This document shows positions 22,828 through 34,605 of a stretch of 64,000 nucleotides of DNA, piece after piece (positions within the stretch are counted from its first letter, which is position 1; each line of letters opens with the position of its first letter). Source of the stretch: Petunia secreta. Taxonomy: Eukaryota > Streptophyta > Magnoliopsida > Solanales > Solanaceae. The translations under genes were made by a program, and so were the position numbers. The notes below the pieces were generated by a model. That model was not told the origin of the DNA. It did not search any database and saw only the letters and a list, made by a program, of their open reading frames with translations. The stretch spans positions 17,033,001-17,097,000 of the forward strand of contig JARKIP010000033.1 of the NCBI GenBank assembly GCA_029990175.1. The letters run 5' to 3'.

Positions 22828-23545
22828 TGATGCGGGGAAACTCGAGCAACCATCCAAAAGCACCATCCAAGGCCAAGGAAGAGCTTATGCATTGAAACGC
22901 CATGGAACGAGGAGCATCCAAGACACATTTCGAGGAGTTTCAAGGAGCCGGAGAAGCAGGCGGACCGCCCACTTACTAGGTGGACCTCCTACCCAACTCT
23001 CTGAAGTTTTATAGGCGGTCCGCTCTTTTACAGAGGCGGGGCGGCTACTCCCCAGTGAAGGGCAACTAGGCAGGGCGCCTGTTTTGCTGAAGACATGATG
23101 GGACACTCCATTTATTTGTTATGTTTTGACTATTATAGTCCTACGTGACCTTTGTTAGTTAGACCCACTTTTCGGGTACTTAAGGGCTTTTATTATGTCT
23201 AGATGAAGCCTATAAATACTTAATTAGCCTTTCATTTTACTTAGCTAGCTATGATGAATGAATGAATGAACAAATTTCAAGAGAGTGAGTCTCTCTGAAT
23301 TGAATGAAAGAACCCTTTGGCGATTTGAGTCTTCTAGGTGAGCTAGTTGATCCCCAAATCCCCCGATCATTCTAGTTGCGGGTTCGTTGTCGACTCGAGG
23401 GTAGTTGCTTAACGTAGGCTCTTCTTGACACCGATACGAGGGTATCACGGAATAAGTTCTCCGTAGTTACCTTGTAGGGAGTTCGAGACTCGTCTCGTTC
23501 CCTTTATCTTTATCTTTTATCGTCTTTTGATTTTGATCCTTATCA
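22828..23545 (+). repeat. 3' LTR of the pol-less gypsy element
   Basis: 718 bp, TGATGCGGGG to CTTATCA, followed by the target duplication TCGTA. The TATA box is at 23211-23220 in the same place as in the 5' LTR. It lacks part of the GGCGGGGCGCC palindrome cluster seen in the 5' copy. Confidence 0.93.
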
Positions 23546-23620
23546 TCGTAGCAAGAGCGTGAAAAATTGAGTATTTCTCATCACAACTCATTTTCGTAGT
23601 AGAAGTGTTACTGATTGAGT
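23546..23620 (+). pseudogene. atpB: Plastid-derived atpB fragment, right part
   Basis: After the duplicated TCGTA the sequence reads GCAAGAGCGTGAAAAATTGA and on to TTTTCGTAGTAGAAGTGTT, matching the codons for ARARKIE...FFVAEVF of chloroplast ATP synthase beta with one codon turned into TGA. The match fades by about 23620. With the left part it makes about 150 bp of atpB. Confidence 0.82.
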
Positions 23621-24374
23621 TTTGCTAAGCTTTTATTTTTAGTCTAGTGATTTTTTCACAAGTCCTTTATTAGTTAATTATTTTCTGACAGCTTTAGGGA
23701 TGAATAAGAAAATATATGTGGTCGATAGAGGTTGTTACCTCCCAATTTCGTGTAACATATTGTTACTGTCATAGTTTCTTTGGTAGATATGTAGATGTCT
23801 TCTCTTCTGATGCATGGTGCATTTTTTGCCGTAGGTATTCTGCATTAGAAGTGTTATTCTGTTTGGTCAAGAGACTAAAAATAGCTCGGTGAAGAGGCAA
23901 CAAAATAACACATATCAGATGTGTTCTTTTGCTTTAGTTTTAGTTTTACTAGTTTGTTGGAACATATAGATAGATATTCTAAGAATATTTACTCACAATA
24001 AAGATATTTGTATTTTCAGGCTTCAAACTAAGAAAGTAGACCACTCGCGTTGTCAGACAATCATATTCAGCTAGTCATAATGTTGGAAGTTAATTTCTCA
24101 ATTTGAAAATATGATCTGATGGTTGCTTTTAAGAAAATATAAGTAATATTTTGTTTATAATGGATTTTAGTTTAACTTTGTTATGGATGTAACTTTGATT
24201 ATAATGAATGATGGAGTGTATTGTAATTCCATTGGAGTTATTTCAGCAGTGGCGTGCAAAACTGCACAATTGTATACTTAAATATATACTTTTAATATCA
24301 ATACTTCCTAATCGTTTAGGGGTAATTTCATTGTAGCTAGTACCAAAATTTTAAACTAAATCAGCACTTTTAAC
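23621..24374. other. AT-rich CACTA interior, no gene
   Basis: No ORF, splice-like exon or terminal repeat is seen in this stretch. It lies between the atpB scrap and the right subterminal motifs of the outer CACTA element. Confidence 0.4.
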
Positions 24375-24534
24375 AGCGGTTTGGAAACTGCAGGTAAAAA
24401 AAATTAAATGTGGGGCTGAATATCCTGACGGTTAAAAACCGCTGCAAAAGATAATAGCCGCTGCAAAAGATAATAGCCGCTGCAACAAGAATTTTCTCCA
24501 AAACCGCTGGTTCTAGATTGTGGTATGTAGATTA

Positions 24535-24730
24535 AGAAGCAACACTTCAAAAGTGTAGCCAATGTTATAAAGGCCACACTTTAGAAGTGTAGCTTGAAGA
24601 TAAGAAAAACGTTGCCATATGGGGTACCACAAGCGTGGCTTTTGTACCTTATAGGCCACACTTTTGAAGTGTGGCTTTTAAAAGCAACACTTGAAAAGTG
24701 TGGTCTTAGAGCAAAGGTTGCGCTCAATTT
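24535..24730. repeat. Cluster of inverted words of the type GCCACACTTTTGAAGTGTGGC
   Basis: Four or more near-palindromes occur: GCAACACTTCAAAAGTGTAGCC, shortened here in words to arms ACACTT and AAGTGT, then GGCCACACTTTAGAAGTGTA, GGCCACACTTTTGAAGTGTG and AACACTTGAAAAGTGTGG. Dense subterminal words in both orientations are typical of CACTA ends. A CACTAC terminus is not visible, so this is probably a truncated end of another CACTA family. Confidence 0.55.
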
Positions 24731-25369
24731 GACCATCCTCTAAAAAGTATTGCCTAAAGTCCAAAAGTATTGGCACGGCAATCGGAGTCCTAACTTCCGA
24801 AACGACTAACCAAGGTCGTTTCAGTTATTTCATTAATTTAAATAACTATTTAGTTGTATGAGTAATAAAATTAAACACTCTAATTAAAATATTATCTAAG
24901 CAGCATAACAATTATTTATAATGGTAACATTTAATATTATTTTATTAACTTAATAATTATCATACATCTACACACTGCAACAATAATTACACTTCAATCT
25001 CAAGTTAATTGAGGTTGATTGTATGAATTTTTGATAGTATAAATGCTCTTTATAGTTCCTTAATATTTTTAGTAATATATATTTAGAATCTAATAATTTG
25101 AAATAGGAAACTAAGAAAAACTTGAAATATCATAATAATTAAATATGTAATAATTTTCATGTGCATTTAAATTATAATTCAAATAGCTAAGTTTTTTTTA
25201 GTTATATCTAATTTGTTGGTCGAGACTGAAAAAAAAAATTATTCCAACCAGTGACAATTTTACGTCCATCAGCTCATTTTGGACTCTAGAACTAATCTCA
25301 TTACATCGCTTGCTAGCTAGAAATGAAACTGCATCTAATCTATCTATTCACTACTAGCTAGGATAACAA
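24731..25369. other. AT-rich stretch with a short dispersed repeat
   Basis: The segment 24776-24825 (AATCGGAGTCCTAACTTCCG and what follows) matches 6496-6546 with a few changes, so it is a fragment of the LTR-like repeat at 4189-6660. The rest, to 25369, is very AT-rich and shows no gene. Confidence 0.5.
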
Positions 25370-25389
25370 TTGAGTTTCTCTAGTTTCTT

Positions 25390-28300
25390 GTTCCATTTCC
25401 TCATCCTTTGGCCCTTGATGTGGAGCCAATTGACAATGTCCCATATTCTACTTAACGCGGTTCTTGAGCTGTCTTGGAATCTTCTTACCTTCCACTCTTG
25501 CCAGATATGGTACACTGTTGCTGCAAACAGGAAACCAGTGATCTGTGAGTATGGTCTTTTCTATGCTCCTTGTTTAGCCATCCACTCTATCTCCTCATTC
25601 CAGGTTTTTATCGACCTGGTTAACCCAATCCAACTTAGAATGGAATGCCATATGTGATTAGAGTATGAACAAGAGAACAATACATGGTCTTCAGTTTTTG
25701 TTTCCCTTGAGTTGCATAAGACACACTCTTGGGGAACTTGTATCCCCTACCGCTGGATCCTATCAACTGTTGCTAGTCTTCCTTGGATAGCTAGCCGCAG
25801 GATGAACTGGTGCTTTGGTATCATTCCAAGCCCTAGGATGAGTTTCCTATATTGCACTTTTTGGAATTGTGGTAGGAATGCCAGATAAGCTTTTTTGATG
25901 GCAAACTTCCTCCCAATACAGCAAGTCTTCAGTTCTGTGAGTATATCCTGCACTTGTAACCACTTTCTTGCATCAAGTACTTTCCTCACCAACCAGCTTG
26001 CTTGTTTTGGTGTTTACATTTTTTTCCAAGTGTTGCTCCTTTATGTAGAAGCTGTGCACCCACTGGATCCAGAGCGTATCTTTTTTTTATAATATTGCCC
26101 ATAGATGCTTGCACAATGCAGCCTTGTTCCATATATAATAGTCCAGTACGTTTAGGCCCCCTGAAACTTTAGGCACACACACCTTGTCCCATTCTACCAA
26201 TGCTATCCAGGACCAATCTTTTTTGCCTGTCCATAGGAATGTCCTACCGATTCTGGTGAGCAAATGGATGACCTTCTTTGGTTGTAAGAATACTTGTGCC
26301 CAATAAGTTTGAATTTCAAAGAGGACATTCTTTATGAAAGGAATTGAGTGGTCCAACATTTAATCCTTGCTGTCATTTTTTCCACCAGCGGCATGCATTG
26401 TTGGGTTGTTAGCTTTCTAGAGGATAGTGGAACCCCTAGATATCTGAAGGATAGGGTTCCTCTAGTGAACTGCATCTCTTGCAGGATATGGTCTACTTCA
26501 TCATGCCCTACTCCTGCTATGTATAGACAGCTCTTTTCCATGTTAGCTTTAAGTCTTGACACTGCTAAGAAGTGTTGGAAAGCTTGCATAATTAGATTAA
26601 TAGACATTTTTTCTGCCCTGTAACACATTAGTGGGTCATCAAAAAACATATGTGAGCTAGCTAAAGCTTTCCACATCTAGAATGATAGTTGAACTCTGGA
26701 TTGTGTCTCAACTGCTTCAGGGATCTGCTCAGGCACTCCATTGCTAGCAAAAATAGGTATGAGACATAGGGTCTCCTTGCCTTAGCCCTTTCCTTGCTTG
26801 GTATTTAGGTGTAAGTCCACCATTTAAGAGAATAGAATAGCTTACTGTGGTCACACATTCCATTATCAAGCTGACAAATTTTAGTGGCAATCCAAACTCT
26901 AGTAGGAGCATTTTTAGGTAGTCCCATTCTACTGAGTCATAGGCCTTCCATATATCCACTTTCACATTGCATCTTGGTGATACCTATGTTCTAGTGTAGT
27001 CTTTCATCAGTTCATGGGCCACTATGACATTGTCCATAATGTTCCTGCCTGTTATGAATGCTGATTGTGATGAATTGACTAAGGAATCAAGCACTCTTTT
27101 GAGCCTTCGATTGATCACCTTGGATATTAGCTTGTACAAACTGGTACAACAGGCTATTGGCATGTATTCTTTCACATAGGTAGGGTTTGGGGCCTTTGGG
27201 ATAAATGTTATATCGGTATAGTTGATTTCTTTGAGCATTTTCCCATTCTCAAGGAACTACAGGACTGCTTGAACTATCTCCTCTCCAATGATATATCCTA
27301 ATGCTCTTTAAAAAATTCTTATGTGAATCCATCTATCCCCGGTGCTTTGTCATTAGGCAAGTCAAATAGAGCCTGGATTATCTCTTCTCTTATTACTGGT
27401 TGGATTAGCTGTTGTTGTTATTCCCTGTTAAGACAATTTCTATCCCTTGCTATGCTTGAATTAAGGCATGGGAGCTCAGTAGCATTTGTACCCAAAAGTG
27501 CCTGGAAGAAATTAGTGAATTCTTCCTGAATCTTCTTAGGGTTTGTGATAGGAATTCCTTGCTCATTGCACATGATGGAAACCCTGTTACTTGCTTGTAT
27601 GGCTTTAAGTTTTACATGGAAGAATTTTGAGTTTGAATCCCCCTGTGCAAGCCATGTTTCTCTTGATTTTTGCCTTAGTATTGCCTCACGAATAGTGTCC
27701 CATTTCTCTATTTGCATCAGTAGTTGTCTCTCTTCCTCTATAAGTTGATGATCAAACATATATCTTCTGCAGCTTTCCTGGACCAACTTCAACTGTTGCC
27801 TTGTGTCTTCTACTTTCCTCTCCAGCTTTGATAGGCAGCTATTCATGTGCTTAGTATTCTCTGCCAGGTACCCAAGTTTCTTCCATATTCTGAACATAAA
27901 GTATCGTGGGATCTCCTGTTGCCAGGTATCTTGAACAGCTTTCTTGAAGGCTACCTGTTGTAATAGTACATTGAGCAGCTTGAAAAGTCTTCTTGCTTTA
28001 ACTCTTGTGTTCTCAATTCTGAGTATAATTGGTGAATGGTCAGAGAAAGAGGCTTATGGTAGTATGCTTCCACATAGCTATATTAATTAAACCACATGTC
28101 ATTCCCAAATACCCAGTCTATGAGGCTATAAATTCTTTCACTTGCCTGTCTTTTGTTACACAAAAAATATCAGAAACCTTTCTTGTTCACATGTCCCAGG
28201 TGCAGATCATCTATGCATTCCTAGAAATATGCTATGTCAGTTTGATGCACTGGTTGTCCATTAATCCTGTCTGTGGTATACATTAATCCGTTAAAGTCCC

Positions 28301-28709
28301 CTAGAATTAGCCAAGGGTCATGGATCCCTGCTTTCAAAGTGCTCAGCTCCCTTCATAACTCTTTTCTCTCACCAATAGTGTTATAGCCATAAATGAAGGT
28401 TAGGCTACAAGAAAATGGAAAGTTCTTATCTTGTATGTGATAATAGATTGCTTGTGCATTTGATACTTGAAATTTTGAGTTGGACCTGGTGAGGCTTCCA
28501 ATTTACCCAGATTCTGCCATTATGAGCTACCTCATAGCTTATTTTCACATGCCAGTCCTTCCCTAGCTTTTGTTTCACCCTATTTGCTCTTTTTTCTTTT
28601 ACTCTAGTTTCTAGATTACCCACTACATCTACTTTATTCTTCAGCAAGAAGGCTTTAAGTTCCTTCTACTTGTAGGGCTTGTTTAGCCCTTCTTATGTCC
28701 CAGGATGAG
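25390..28709 (-). pseudogene. LINE ORF2: endonuclease and reverse transcriptase, broken
   Basis: ORF2 nicks target DNA and copies the LINE RNA there. The endonuclease start is seen at 28650-28430 (VDVVGNLETRVKEKRAN, NGRIWVNWKPH). The polymerase spans 27238-26330: ITFIPKAPNPTYVKEYMPIA, SQSAFITGRNIMDNVIVAHE, MKVDIWKAYDSVEWDYLKML, GLRQGDPMSHTYFC and then MFFDDPLMCYRAEK. The catalytic box is usually FADD; here it reads FFDD. A C-terminal zinc-binding part follows to about 25400 (KHQFILRLAIQGRLATVDRI). Many stops and frame changes show that it is dead. Confidence 0.88.
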
Positions 28710-28713
28710 ATAA

Positions 28714-30123
28714 TCATGGGGGATCCTTTGTGTTGTTGGACCCATTGGTCTCTCTTTCCATTGCTTTATTAGGCTGAATTTTCAGCACACTGAATTTGTT
28801 AGTTCTGAGCATCCTTTCCACATCAATATCTTCTAATAGCTGCTCAAGTTCACTATGGTCAAGGGTGTGCTGGGTTTGCTTCCCTTTTGCTTTTAGCTGC
28901 TTCTTCTGCTGTGTTCTCTTCTCATTATTATGTTCTTGAGGCTCTTGTCGTTTTTGAGGTCCAGACTGCACAGGTTTCTCAATGGTGTCTTTGTCTGGTT
29001 CCTTCAGCTGTGTTACCTGCACCTCTGCTACCTTTTGTGTATCTGCATCTAACCCTTCTTTGTTTGGGTCTTTCCTTACTATCCATGCTGGCTGTGGTTT
29101 TGCTTTTCTTGGGTGTTCCTGTTCTGCTGCTTGGATTCAGGAGCCTTTATTGCTTTGCACTCCTCTGTATGCTGCCTTATTTTGAGATAGTGTTGGCAGT
29201 AAGCTGGTCTTCGTTCATACTCAATTGCTTGCACCTTACATTTTCCATCTGGTTCATCGATTAAAATTGAATCTGGCAGGGGTTGGAAGATATCCACCTC
29301 TATAAGGATTCTTGCATAACATACTCTTTCACCTAGGGCTGTAAGCTTGTCAGTGCATAAAGGTTTTCGTATGTTGCTAGCAATCCTCCCCAAATTCTCT
29401 GTTGCCCAATACTGCACTAGTAAATTGGGGAAAGTGACCCAAATAGGAATATCTCTAACAGGTTCCTTTCTAAGGTCAAAATCAGGGTCTCAATTCTTCA
29501 GGATTAATGGTTTATTATTGAATGTGTAGGGTCTATTTTGGAGTATTGCATCTCTATCAGATTCACTATGAAATTTGAACATATAGAACCCATTTGAATG
29601 GAGGAATACCTATGGGGTTTCAATGTAGTACCACACGTCATACACAAACATTAGCATCTCTTTGAATTCCAGGTTACCCACAATTACTTATCCAATAAGG
29701 ACAGTTTTCCACTTATGATTTTGATTTTCAAGTTCTACTGGATTAAGTTTCGCTACCTTAATTCCCTCCTTCAATACAGGTGGAAAGTACTGTAATTTTA
29801 GTCCAGCTTGGATAGAACGGTTAGCTTGTACTATATTTTCTATTAATGGAGTTGCTTGACCTGATATTATTGGAAAACTCAATTTCCTTGGTGCCGTGAT
29901 GCTTTCTGATTGCTGTTCCTCCTCCATCAGATCTGGTTTCTCCATACTTTCAATGCTTTCTGGTGTAGGTTGTTGTTGTAATATCATCGGAGCGCTCCCC
30001 ATCCCTGGCATCCATTGGAATAGTTGCGATGGAGCTAGGGGTAGGAGGATGCAGCTTGCTCATGTAACCACTCGGGTATCGTCATATTTTTTTGTTTGTG
30101 ATGGTAGATTTGGGGGTGTTTGC
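28714..30123 (-). pseudogene. LINE ORF1, zinc-knuckle nucleic-acid-binding protein, broken
   Basis: The likely start is the ATG at 30123 (MANTPKSTITNKK, then a stop). The N-terminal half (30011-29690) and the middle (29417-29079) resemble the domain-of-unknown-function plus CCHC knuckle found in plant LINE ORF1 (PDGKCKVQAIEYERRPAYCQ, then HYLKIRQHTEEC). The second cysteine of the knuckle is replaced (C-Q-H). The C-terminal part (29022-28714) is rich in K, Q and E. At least three frame breaks are present. Confidence 0.78.
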
Positions 30124-30160
30124 CATCTATGGCGGGTCAGCTCCGCTGATTCACATTAGC

Positions 30161-30807
30161 AGCCACTAGCGTAACGTGCGCCTATAGAGAGAGTTAGCTT
30201 AACGTGCGCCCCATCCTTTTTCTAACTAAATACTCACTTTTAGTTATATCTTATTTATATTTTATTAATGTTAAATATGACTATATTATATATAAAAAGA
30301 GTTTAAAACTTAATTCGATTTTTTCCAACGAGGGAATGAAATTATATTTTCTAAAAGTTGTTTCCCTAAAGGTAAAGGAAATAATTTAAGAATTATAACC
30401 GGCATGTTTTATAAGATAAAAAGAAACTATAAATAATCACTTTAAGTAGTTCTACCAATAGATTGAAATGATGCAACTGAATTTAAAAGATATTTATTTT
30501 AATTAATTACATGTAATACTAACTGTTTAAATAATACTTTTATAATTATTTTTGCCAAAAAAGACAAATGTTGAATGATAATAAATTGACAAACCCACAT
30601 CCCACGTCGTCCAATTACCAACTAATTTATCGTTATATAAGCAGAAGGCCGGCAACAAGTAGTGAAGGCACGGAGGAGCTAGGAGACAACATATATTTGG
30701 GAGTTACAGTACCAAAGGTAATAGTAAAAAGTTAAAGAAATCTTCATTCGAGTCCTTCGAGCCAACCGTGTAGTTTGATAAATTAACAAATTAATCAGAA
30801 GAGTAAA
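30161..30807 (+). other. AT-rich DNA with a promoter-like segment
   Basis: 30200-30600 is AT-rich with no ORF of interest. Near its left end the word TAACGTGCGCC occurs twice (about 30171 and 30199). At 30630-30640 TTATATAAGCAG resembles a TATA box and is followed by a more GC-rich, leader-like stretch (30640-30700). The Tat-like element inserted about 170 bp further on. Confidence 0.35.
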
Positions 30808-30812
30808 TATAC

Positions 30813-31289
30813 TGTATTGGCCTAAACTGTTCTTAGTACACAAATTGAATTTGGATTGCGAATACAAGTAAAACGATGTATCAAAGTCGAAATATAAAAA
30901 ATAATGAACGAAAACATAAGTAAAAGAATGAGATTTCAATATCTGCCAATGAGTACAAATTTTTTCAGCACAAAGCCATGATCCCACGTTCCTATTAAGC
31001 TCAGGTAGTGGAGTTTGTGGGCCGAAATAAGGAGAAAACTTCTTTACTGCAGACGGCCTTATTTACCGATGCTCAAGCTATTAGCTTCGAGTGCATAGCT
31101 TTGATATTAACCGAGGTGACATTTCACCAAGGCAAAATATCTTACTACCTTTACTTGGTCGTTAACTTCGATTTCCGACTTCGGCAGCCTATGGCTCACC
31201 TCGGCTCGCAGCTTGCCAACACCTGTCGGATTAGCTCCGGATTATAGTACCGAGGCGCCACGTAGATGAGTCGATTTTTACCCAATACA
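30813..31289 (-). repeat. 3' LTR of the Tat-like element, internally deleted (477 bp)
   Basis: It matches the right LTR end to end but lacks two segments: one covering the TATA box region and one of about 20 bp near AGCTCTGCGTATCTCAACCT. The ends are TGTATTGGCC and ACCCAATACA. Confidence 0.92.
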
Positions 31290-31320
31290 GATAGTCCCCC
31301 CCACTCCTCGGGCAAGTGTG
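31290..31320 (-). other. Polypurine tract of the Tat-like element
   Basis: On the minus strand the sequence before the 3' LTR reads GAGGAGTGGGGGGGACTATC. The truncated relative at 9187 has the same tract. It would prime plus-strand DNA synthesis. Confidence 0.8.
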
Positions 31321-31532
31321 AGGCTAACCGAGGAGTGGAATGAAAGACGCGGGAAGGCGACGTGGCTCAACCCTATAAGGGCGTTTAAAATTTCCGCAAA
31401 CGGTACAAGTCCTTTCAAATCACTGTTCCGCGAAACATGGCGACCATTCATTGGCTGCCGAACGGTCACGCCACTTTTCTCGCATCTTCCAATGTTATAA
31501 TGACGACTTTTCATCACTGGATTTCTCGATTA

Positions 31533-31546
31533 CCTATAAGTATTTC
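31533..31546 (+). promoter_or_regulatory. TATA-like box of the antisense gene
   Basis: CCTATAAGTATTTCC lies about 140 bases upstream of the ATG at 31683 and matches the minus-strand CTATAAATACTTCC in the other copy (8928-8941). It is on the strand opposite to gag-pol. Confidence 0.5.
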
Positions 31547-31682
31547 CATTTGTAGCTTCACTTCACCACTTTTTATCAAGCAGTACAGTGAAAAGAGAAA
31601 AATCCACATCCAGCGACGAGATTACTCAAACTCCATTTGATTTCCACACTCTTAAGAAATTTTTCCTTTTTAAATTTTAGCC

Positions 31683-34605
31683 ATGTTTGTGACGCACTCT
31701 ACCCAAGACTCCAGCGATTCAGGCGATAAGATCTCGCACACCGATGCCCTTATTGCTAGTGGCGATTTCATCGCTGTCGTTCCGCCGCTGCAGGTTATTG
31801 AAGCAGAGGGTGGCGGTGGTGAAGTAACATCCCTGGCGAGCGGCTCTAGGCGGCGCAAGGCTAGAGGTGGGCGCGATAGAACTGAGGTGAGCAAGGACGT
31901 TAGCACGAAAAGAGAAGATGACGCCATCGGGGATGACGTCATGGCTGTAGTAGGAGGTCAGCAATAAGGATGGTAGCGTCGAAAGCGATGACTCCGAAGA
32001 CGAGGACGACGATATTGAGGACACTACAGAGACCGGGGGCGAATTGCCCGCTACCGAGGGTGGGCATGCTGCCGAAGCCGGACCTTCGGGTCCTGAGAAT
32101 AAGCTTCCAAAGATTCCCCTCCTGCAGAAACTCGAGCCTCACCAGATTATTCCTTCACACTTCGATACTAGAAAGGACTTTAAGTTGCAAAAGTAATCTG
32201 CTGACCAACAATAGTTAAATAGGAATGTACCGGTGCAAAAAACGCCTACACGCCTCACCCAAGCTCATATGGAACTAATCCGAAAGGATTGTAATTTCGA
32301 GCCCGAGGTGAAAGTTGTTATCCCCGATCGAGCCAGCAGATGCTGTGATCATATAGAAATGTTGTCCTTCGCATACACCTATCCATTTACCATTGGGTTT
32401 TCTCTCCCCGCTCATAGGGTGATTGATGAATTCTGCTGAGCATACAACTTATGTTTGGCTCAACTAGGGCCCGATATTTGGAGGATCGTGCAGTGTCTGG
32501 ACTGGCTGAGTCGGAAAGCCGAGGTAGATTTCACTCTGCAACATCTCATCTCTCTTTACTATCCATATTTTCAAAAGGCTGGGTCGTGGCCTTGAACAAC
32601 CGTGGTAAACATGCGCTTCTCCATAAGAGTGAGGATCATAGGGACCGAGGCTGGTGCGATCGCTACATTCTCTTGGAGACCAGCATTTTATTGACCGAAC
32701 CTAATTTTCCAGAAAAGTGGAGTAGAACACGTAAGTGTCCCCTCGTTTATAATCCTTTTTGGCCAGTGTTCTTATTTTCTGTCATCCTTGTTTCTGACCT
32801 CAACTCACTTCTTGTTCCTTAGCCAACAAAGTTGCTATCGTCCCTCCCGAGGGCTTGACCGAATGGGTCAAGGCTGTGGCCGGAGCCCGCTCGCGTCCCA
32901 CTCGGTTCTGGATGGACATGGCTGCTAGCTTTGGTTGGCAATGTAAGAGGCACAGTAAACTATTTACAATCTTTCATCTAGGGCATCGCCCGAAGCTTTT
33001 ATTTTTCCATTAATTCTTTTCTCCTCGGTGTCAGGTCTTCCCAACCATGCTGTCAACAAGAAGAAGGACAAGAAGGGGAAAGGAAAAGGGAAGAAGAAGG
33101 GTGGAGAAGATACCAAATCCGATGATGAATTGGCTTCGGTGGCAGGTCTTGTTTGTGATTAGAAGGAACTCAAGGCTTTAAAGCTTTCAAAGTCTTTGAA
33201 GGGGTCCTCAAGTCAAGGATCCTCAAAAGGTGACTCCCAACATTGTCTTCGGTTACTATATTTGCATTTGCTTTTCTCCGTTCCTGTGTTTATGAATCTT
33301 CCATGTTGTTCCTTGTAGACGTGAAGAGGAAAAGGGCGGTTCCAAAGAAGCCCTCCCGCTCGGTGAATCCTCGCACCGAGGTGATGACCTTCCCTCAGCC
33401 CGAAGCGGTTATTGAAACGCACCGAAGGCTGATCGACGAGCCTAGCGATGAGAACACCGAGGGCTTGGAGTCTCACAGGGATGTTGAAGTGGTGGACCTC
33501 GAGGATCTAGAGCATGATTCTGAAGCAGCTGTTGCCAAGGCGAAAGGCAAAGCTAAAGTTAGGGAAGTCGGGGCTCCTGTTGTTGAGAAAAAGGCAGATG
33601 CTAGCGCCGTTGGGGCGCAATCTGAGCCCACAAGGCTTTCGACTTCAGCGGGATCTTTGCTAAATCTTGAGGTATTGACTTCTTCAAACCTCTTGGCGAG
33701 CACCCGAAGAGATATTTTGAGTCACATGCCCTTGCTTGGTCCAACGGAGGACGCCGTCGTGCAACAATTTTCTCCGGTTCAGCAAGCCAACACCCTCGCT
33801 GCCAATGCACTCAGAGTAAGCTTCGACATCTTCGATCTTACTTCTGTTTTTTGGTGTTCCTTCATATTGATCTTTTAATAATTTCCATTTAGGGCTTCGT
33901 TTTATCGTTGAGAGCCGTCTAGCTTGAAACCACGAGGCACGAAGAGATCCAGCGCATCGCTAGTGCTAGGGATAGGCAAAGGGATATCTTCAATGCTCAA
34001 ATAGCTGAATGGAAAGCTAAGTTGTCCAAGTCTTGCTCCGGCTTGCGCGAAGCCGAGGCTACTTCAAAAGCAAAGATTCGGGCTCTTGGTGATGGTTTCC
34101 AAGCTGAGCATACGAGGCTACACGCTGAAGGCGCGAGGCTCAGTGCGGAGTTTCCTGAGCTAAGGATGAACTCGTGAATGAAGCCAACAGGCACCACGAA
34201 TAGCTAAAAGAGCGTATACTTCATATCCAAAGGCTAGAAGGTGAAAACTCGAAGATTCCGACTCTTGAGGCCGAAGCTAGACTACTTCGAGAAGAAGTTA
34301 CCGATCGTAAGGAGAAGGCCATGGTTAGGTCCAAAAGGGTGGAGCTAGACAAGCGCTGGGCTGTTATCAAGTCTCGGCAGAAGCTGCTTAAGCAATACCG
34401 TGCCGGTAAGCTGAACTTGGAGGAAGAATTTTCTAAGGCTGAACATAAAGCAGCCAAAGCCCAAGCTATTATTGACGACCTTTCTTCAAGTGAAGGCTCG
34501 GGCGATGAAGATGCCGAGGATGAAGAAGAAGAAGATGAAGATGAAGAGGATACTGAGGATGCCGATGATGGGGCTTCCGAGAAGGGAGATGGGCCCGAAG
34601 CTTAG
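31683..34605 (+). pseudogene. Spliced antisense gene (aORF) of the Tat-like element
   Basis: I read five exons with canonical borders: 31683-32730, 32823-32942, 33035-33229, 33319-33815 and 33893-34605; the introns begin GTAAGT, GTAAGA, GTGACT and GTAAGC and end in AG. Exon 1 has an acidic N-terminus, EPHQIIPSHF and the block LSFAYTYPFTIGFSLPAHRV. Exon 2 contains RSRPTRFWMDMAASFGWQ. Exon 3 is lysine-rich (a possible nuclear signal). Exon 5 is a long charged, coiled-coil-like region ending in an acidic tail (DEDAEDEEEEDEDEED). Stops and a frameshift in exons 1 and 5 make this copy a pseudogene. The role of such genes is unknown; the protein type is found in plant transposon annotations. Confidence 0.7.

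Larger units (their letters stand above)
14357..23545 (+). mobile_element. Non-autonomous gypsy element (gag-protease, no pol)
   Basis: Two LTRs of 726 and 718 bp, starting TGATGCGGGG and ending CTTATCA, are flanked by a perfect 5-bp duplication TCGTA (14352-14356, 23546-23550). A tRNA-Met primer site TGGTATCAGAGC (15086-15097) and a polypurine tract AAGAAGGGGAGGA (22815-22827) are in place. The interior holds broken gag, a protease-like domain and an acidic extension, but I find no reverse transcriptase, RNase H or integrase. It therefore needs enzymes from a related element. A 2987-bp CACTA element sits inside; without it the element is about 6.2 kb. Confidence 0.92.
10593..24523 (+). mobile_element. 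Old CACTA (En/Spm) element carrying later insertions
   Basis: The left end is CACTACAAAAAAAC at 10593, followed by many GCGGTTTT/GCAGCAG motifs in both orientations (10600-10800), typical of CACTA subterminal repeats. The same motifs, inverted, recur at 24375-24510 (CCGCTGCAAAAGATAATAG twice, AAACCGCTGG). The right terminus is degenerate (TTCTAGATTGTGG). TAT flanks both ends (10590-10592 and 24524-24526), a possible 3-bp target duplication. A plant En/Spm-type transposase domain lies inside (13681-13830). Without the 9.2-kb insertion the element would be about 4.7 kb. The right end is the weak point. Confidence 0.6.
25370..30160 (-). mobile_element. L1-type LINE retrotransposon, minus strand, decayed
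   Basis: Reading leftwards from about 30160 the order is ORF1 (nucleic-acid-binding protein with zinc knuckle), endonuclease, reverse transcriptase and a zinc-binding C-terminal region. This is the order of plant L1 elements. Both ORFs are broken by several stops and frameshifts. A clear poly-A tail and target-site duplication were not found, so the outer limits are approximate. Confidence 0.88.
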
